The notes below the pieces were generated by a model that saw only the letters and a list, made by a program, of their open reading frames with translations, searched no databases and was not told the DNA's origin. The position numbers and the translations under genes are program-made. Shown piece by piece: positions 31,978-34,395 of a DNA stretch of 34,395 nucleotides. This DNA comes from Azospirillum sp. B506 (lineage in GTDB: Bacteria; Pseudomonadota; Alphaproteobacteria; Azospirillales; Azospirillaceae): positions 1 to 34,395 of the forward strand of contig NZ_BADK01000735.1 of the NCBI RefSeq assembly GCF_000333595.1. Reading direction: 5' to 3'. How positions within the stretch are numbered: the first letter of the stretch is position 1; each line of letters opens with the position of its first letter.

Positions 31978-32832
31978 TCAAGCCCCCAGCAGGGCGTCGA
32001 TGCGGTCGCGCAGGGCCTGCAGCCGCTCGCGGTGCTCGCGCTGCAAGGCCTGGGCGACGGTGTCGATGGCGGCCAGATCCTTGTCCATCCGGTTGATCGC
32101 CTTGCCCAGCACCCGCAACGGCTCGGCCGAACTGGAGGCCGCCGGCCGGGCGGCGCGCACCGCGCCGACGGTCAGCCCGCCGGTCCGCGCCGTCTGCCAC
32201 AGCCGGCGCAGCTCCGCCTCATCCTCGACGAAGGCCAGCTCGACCAGGGCGGAGCGCGACACCGCGTCGGGGTTGGCGCGGTAATCGGCAAGGATGTCGT
32301 CGGGCAGGCGCAGCACCTTCAGGCGCTTGGAGACCTCGGCCTCCGAACAGCCGACGGCCGCCGCAACCTCCGCCTGGGTGTAGCCGTGCGCCTCGATCAG
32401 CTGGGACAGGCCGCGGGCAAGGTCGATGGCGTCGAGGTCCACGCGCTGGACATTCTCGATCAGCGCGATCTCTTCCGGCCGGCCCTTGGTGATGATGGCG
32501 GCGATGGTGCCGCGGCCGAGCAGCCGGTGGGCGCGCAGCCGCCGTTCGCCGGCCACCAGCCGGTAGCGGCCCTTCTGCTCCCCTTCCTGGACGAGGACAG
32601 GTTGCTGCAACCCGTGGCGGGCGATGGAGTCGGCCAGCGAGCGCAGGGACTCGTCGTCGAACACCGTGCGCGGCTGGCGGGGGTTGGTCTCCACCGCGTC
32701 CAGATCGACCTCGACCAGCCGGGGCAGCACGCCGCTCAGCCCGAACATGCGGTCGGTCTCGGCGGCGAAGCCGGCCTCCTTGGCCTGAAGCACGGTGGCG
32801 GCGGTCTGCCGGGTCAGCTTCTTAGGCGGCAT
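31978..32832 (-). CDS. parB: Partition protein ParB
   Basis: The 284-residue protein is a CTP-dependent DNA-clamp ParB/Spo0J homologue. The ParB/Srx domain has the boxes NPRQPRTVFDDESLRSLADSIARHGLQQPVLVQ, GRYRLVAGERRLRAHRLLG and ALIENVQRVDLDAIDLARG. The helix-turn-helix is YTQAEVAAAVGCSEAEVSKRLKVLRLP. A linker and a C-terminal dimerisation helix (about 235-284) follow. It should load at parS and act with ParA to segregate the replicon. Its ATG overlaps the parA 3' end by 11 bp, so the two are co-translated. The candidate parS palindromes lie just downstream. Confidence 0.95.
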   Translation of the reverse strand: MPPKKLTRQTAATVLQAKEAGFAAETDRMFGLSGVLPRLVEVDLDAVETNPRQPRTVFDDESLRSLADSIARHGLQQPVLVQEGEQKGRYRLVAGERRLRAHRLLGRGTIAAIITKGRPEEIALIENVQRVDLDAIDLARGLSQLIEAHGYTQAEVAAAVGCSEAEVSKRLKVLRLPDDILADYRANPDAVSRSALVELAFVEDEAELRRLWQTARTGGLTVGAVRAARPAASSSAEPLRVLGKAINRMDKDLAAIDTVAQALQREHRERLQALRDRIDALLGA

Positions 32833-33844
32833 CGACGGTCTCCTGCAGGCGTCCCATGGCGGTCAGCAGCGCAGCGGCGATGGCGGCGTAGCTCTCCACC
32901 CCCGGCGCGCCGATGTCGGCATCCAGCGTGATGACATTCGCGCCCGCCGCCTGGGCGTAGATGGTGGCGCGCGGCACCGGCGGGAACACGCGGCGGCTGT
33001 CGCCCCACAGCCGCTGGATGTCGTCGAGCGACGAGCGGTCCTGGGTCTGGCGCGGGTTGACCATGGTCGGCAGGATGCCCAGCACCTCCAGCCGCGGGTT
33101 GAGGCGGCGCTGGATCTTGGCGACGGTGTCGAGGAAGGCGCTGACGCCGAGGATGGCGTGCGGCTCCGCCTGGCAGGGCACCAGAACGTAATCGGCGGCG
33201 GTCAGCGCGTTGATCGTCACCGCGCCCAGGTTGGGAGCGCAGTCGATGACGATCACGTCATAACGCTCCCGCACGCCGTCGAGCATTTCGGCCAGCGCGG
33301 TCTGCGCATTGGTCAGGTTGCCCGGCAGTTCGGTGTCGGCGCTCGCCAGCGCAATGCTGGAAGGAACGATATCCAGCCCGTCGACACTGGTCGGGCGGAT
33401 CACCGCGTCGAGGGGCGTCTTGCCCATCAGCGCGTGATAGAGAACCTTGCCGGCCTCGGTCAGCGCAACGATGTCGGTCTGCGGCACGCCGACATGGACG
33501 GACGCGTTGCCCTGCGGATCGGCATCGACCAGCAGGACGCGGTTGCCGGCCCGCGCCAGGATGAAGGCGAGGTTGATGGAGGTCGCGGTCTTGGCGGTGC
33601 CACCCTTCTGCAGGCCGACGGCGACAGTGGTGCCGCGACGGGGCAGGGGGCTTTCCGGCCGTTCGAGGTCGAGCAGAAGCAGCCGGCCCAGCACGTCACG
33701 GGGCAGGGCTTCCTTGCCGGTTTCCCATTTGCTGAGCCGCTGCTTGTCGTATTTGCGGCCGATCAACTCGTTGACGAACGCCGCCATCTGCGTCTGGGTC
33801 AGGCCGCGCCGTTCCCGCAACGCCTTCAACTGTTCCCCTGTCAC
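32822..33844 (-). CDS. parA: Partition ATPase ParA with N-terminal XRE-type helix-turn-helix (type Ia-like)
   Basis: The 340-residue protein begins at GTG 33844 (AGGAG 8-9 nt upstream); a longer frame to 33907 adds 21 Ala/Gly/Arg-rich residues and is unlikely. Residues 1-60 form a Cro/C1-type HTH (LKALRERRGLTQTQMAAFV...LSKWETGKEALP). Residues from about 72 are the deviant Walker ATPase: KGGTAKTATSINLA (Lys80, Lys85), LLVDADPQGNAS, IVIDCAPNLGAVTINAL and VLVPCQAEPHAILG. An HTH fused to ParA is the type Ia arrangement (as in P1), where ParA also represses its own promoter. Inverted repeats at 33911-33986 are candidate targets. Confidence 0.94.
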   Translation of the reverse strand: MTGEQLKALRERRGLTQTQMAAFVNELIGRKYDKQRLSKWETGKEALPRDVLGRLLLLDLERPESPLPRRGTTVAVGLQKGGTAKTATSINLAFILARAGNRVLLVDADPQGNASVHVGVPQTDIVALTEAGKVLYHALMGKTPLDAVIRPTSVDGLDIVPSSIALASADTELPGNLTNAQTALAEMLDGVRERYDVIVIDCAPNLGAVTINALTAADYVLVPCQAEPHAILGVSAFLDTVAKIQRRLNPRLEVLGILPTMVNPRQTQDRSSLDDIQRLWGDSRRVFPPVPRATIYAQAAGANVITLDADIGAPGVESYAAIAAALLTAMGRLQETVDAA

Positions 33845-34024
33845 GCTCCGTTCTCCTGCCCCGGCACCGGTTGCGGCAACCCTAGCAAGTCGTCGCGACT
33901 GCGGCAACGGGTGTCTACCGGATGGGGAGGAGACACTCCCTCTCCCGGGGCTCTCAGCGGATCTTCGATCCGCCTGACGCCGTCAGCACAAACAAAGTTC
34001 GTGCGAGAGGCGGGAGAGGTCGAT
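33845..34024. promoter_or_regulatory. repA-parA intergenic region with several inverted repeats (candidate par operator)
   Basis: GTGTCT-N14-AGACAC (33911-33936), GCGGATC-TTC-GATCCGC (33957-33973) and CTGACG-C-CGTCAG (33974-33986) lie within 76 bp upstream of parA and downstream of repA. They may include a repA terminator and the operator bound by the ParA HTH domain. None has a T-tract. A block at 33938-33960 resembles that after parB (31925-31967). Confidence 0.5.
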
Positions 34025-34395
34025 TTACACCGTCTCGTCGTATTCGACCTTGGGAACGTCGATCCAATTTTCCGGCTGGCCCTGGTCCTTCTTCCAGAAC
34101 AGCACCGGCAGGTCGGCGTTCAACACGCGGCCGAGAACGGCGCCGCGCGCCTTCATCGTCTCCTTGTATTCCGCCGTCTCGACGATGCGGACGCCGTAAC
34201 CGGGGATGCGGTCGGCGGCCAGGACCGGCCCCAGCGCGTTCTTGAACTTGCGCAGGTCGTTGTCGGAGCCGACCCGCTTGCGCAGGGGCTCAAGCGCCAT
34301 CCAGAAGGCATGGCCGCGGGCGAGATGGGCGCGGGCGATCTCGTAAAGCCGCTTCTCCACCGGCTTCAGCGCGAAATACTGGTCGTCGTAGCTCA
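34025..34395 (-). CDS. repA: Plasmid replication initiator RepA (RPA family), C-terminal part, cut by window edge
   Basis: The visible 123 residues start inside the protein with SYDDQYFALKPVEKRLYEIARAHL, a block of the RPA replication-initiator family (Pfam RPA-type) common on alphaproteobacterial plasmids. GHAFWMALEPLRKRVGSD and LRKFKNALGPVL follow. The N-terminus lies beyond 34395; a GTG at 34360 is inside the gene, not its start. RepA would open the replicon's origin, which is probably outside the window. It is transcribed towards parA, which starts about 180 bp further on, giving the order repA-parA-parB. Confidence 0.85.
   Translation of the reverse strand, partial: SYDDQYFALKPVEKRLYEIARAHLARGHAFWMALEPLRKRVGSDNDLRKFKNALGPVLAADRIPGYGVRIVETAEYKETMKARGAVLGRVLNADLPVLFWKKDQGQPENWIDVPKVEYDETV

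Overview
The window is GC-rich DNA (local exception 22377-22903) with alphaproteobacterial gene content: an S9/L13 ribosomal operon, urtABCDE, an NAD-dependent Mo-formate dehydrogenase fdsGBA-fdhD-fdsD and a RepA-ParA-ParB module. Gene forms and codon use most resemble Azospirillum or a close Rhodospirillales/Azospirillales relative; this is a judgement from recall, not a search. A plasmid-type replication initiator and a ParA/ParB pair at the right edge suggest a secondary replicon (megaplasmid or chromid) that also carries rplM, rpsI and argC.

Layout. 1-1600: argC (cut by the window edge), rpsI and rplM on the minus strand, with a clear promoter and a clear intrinsic terminator. 1670-4040 (minus): a hotdog thioesterase, a glycine-zipper lipoprotein and a periplasmic solute-binding-fold protein close to cyclohexadienyl dehydratase (PheC). 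4319-5200 (plus): a HAD acid phosphatase with Pho-box-like sequences upstream. 5241-5393: a small membrane protein, then the urea transporter urtABCDE (minus, 11242 down to 5547). 11611-13938 (plus): an L,D-transpeptidase and a SAM methyltransferase. 13965-20073 (minus): fdsG-fdsB-fdsA-fdhD-fdsD, preceded by a LysR regulator and an SMP-30 lactonase. A perfect palindrome of LysR type lies between the regulator and fdsG.

22377-23776 is an accessory patch: an AT-rich gene resembling a PD-(D/E)XK restriction endonuclease with no methyltransferase, next to an IS5-type element whose transposase appears to have lost an internal segment. 23821-28825 holds two divergent hybrid histidine kinases. They are followed by a small protein with a GRDP-like core and four cysteine-containing nonapeptide repeats, a membrane protein and a Tat-exported peptide-type substrate-binding protein.

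31706-34395 is the replication/partition region, transcribed repA -> parA -> parB. ParA carries an N-terminal helix-turn-helix. Two 18-bp palindromes of the same design lie just downstream of parB and are the best candidates for the centromere (parS). I saw no rRNA, tRNA or CRISPR array.
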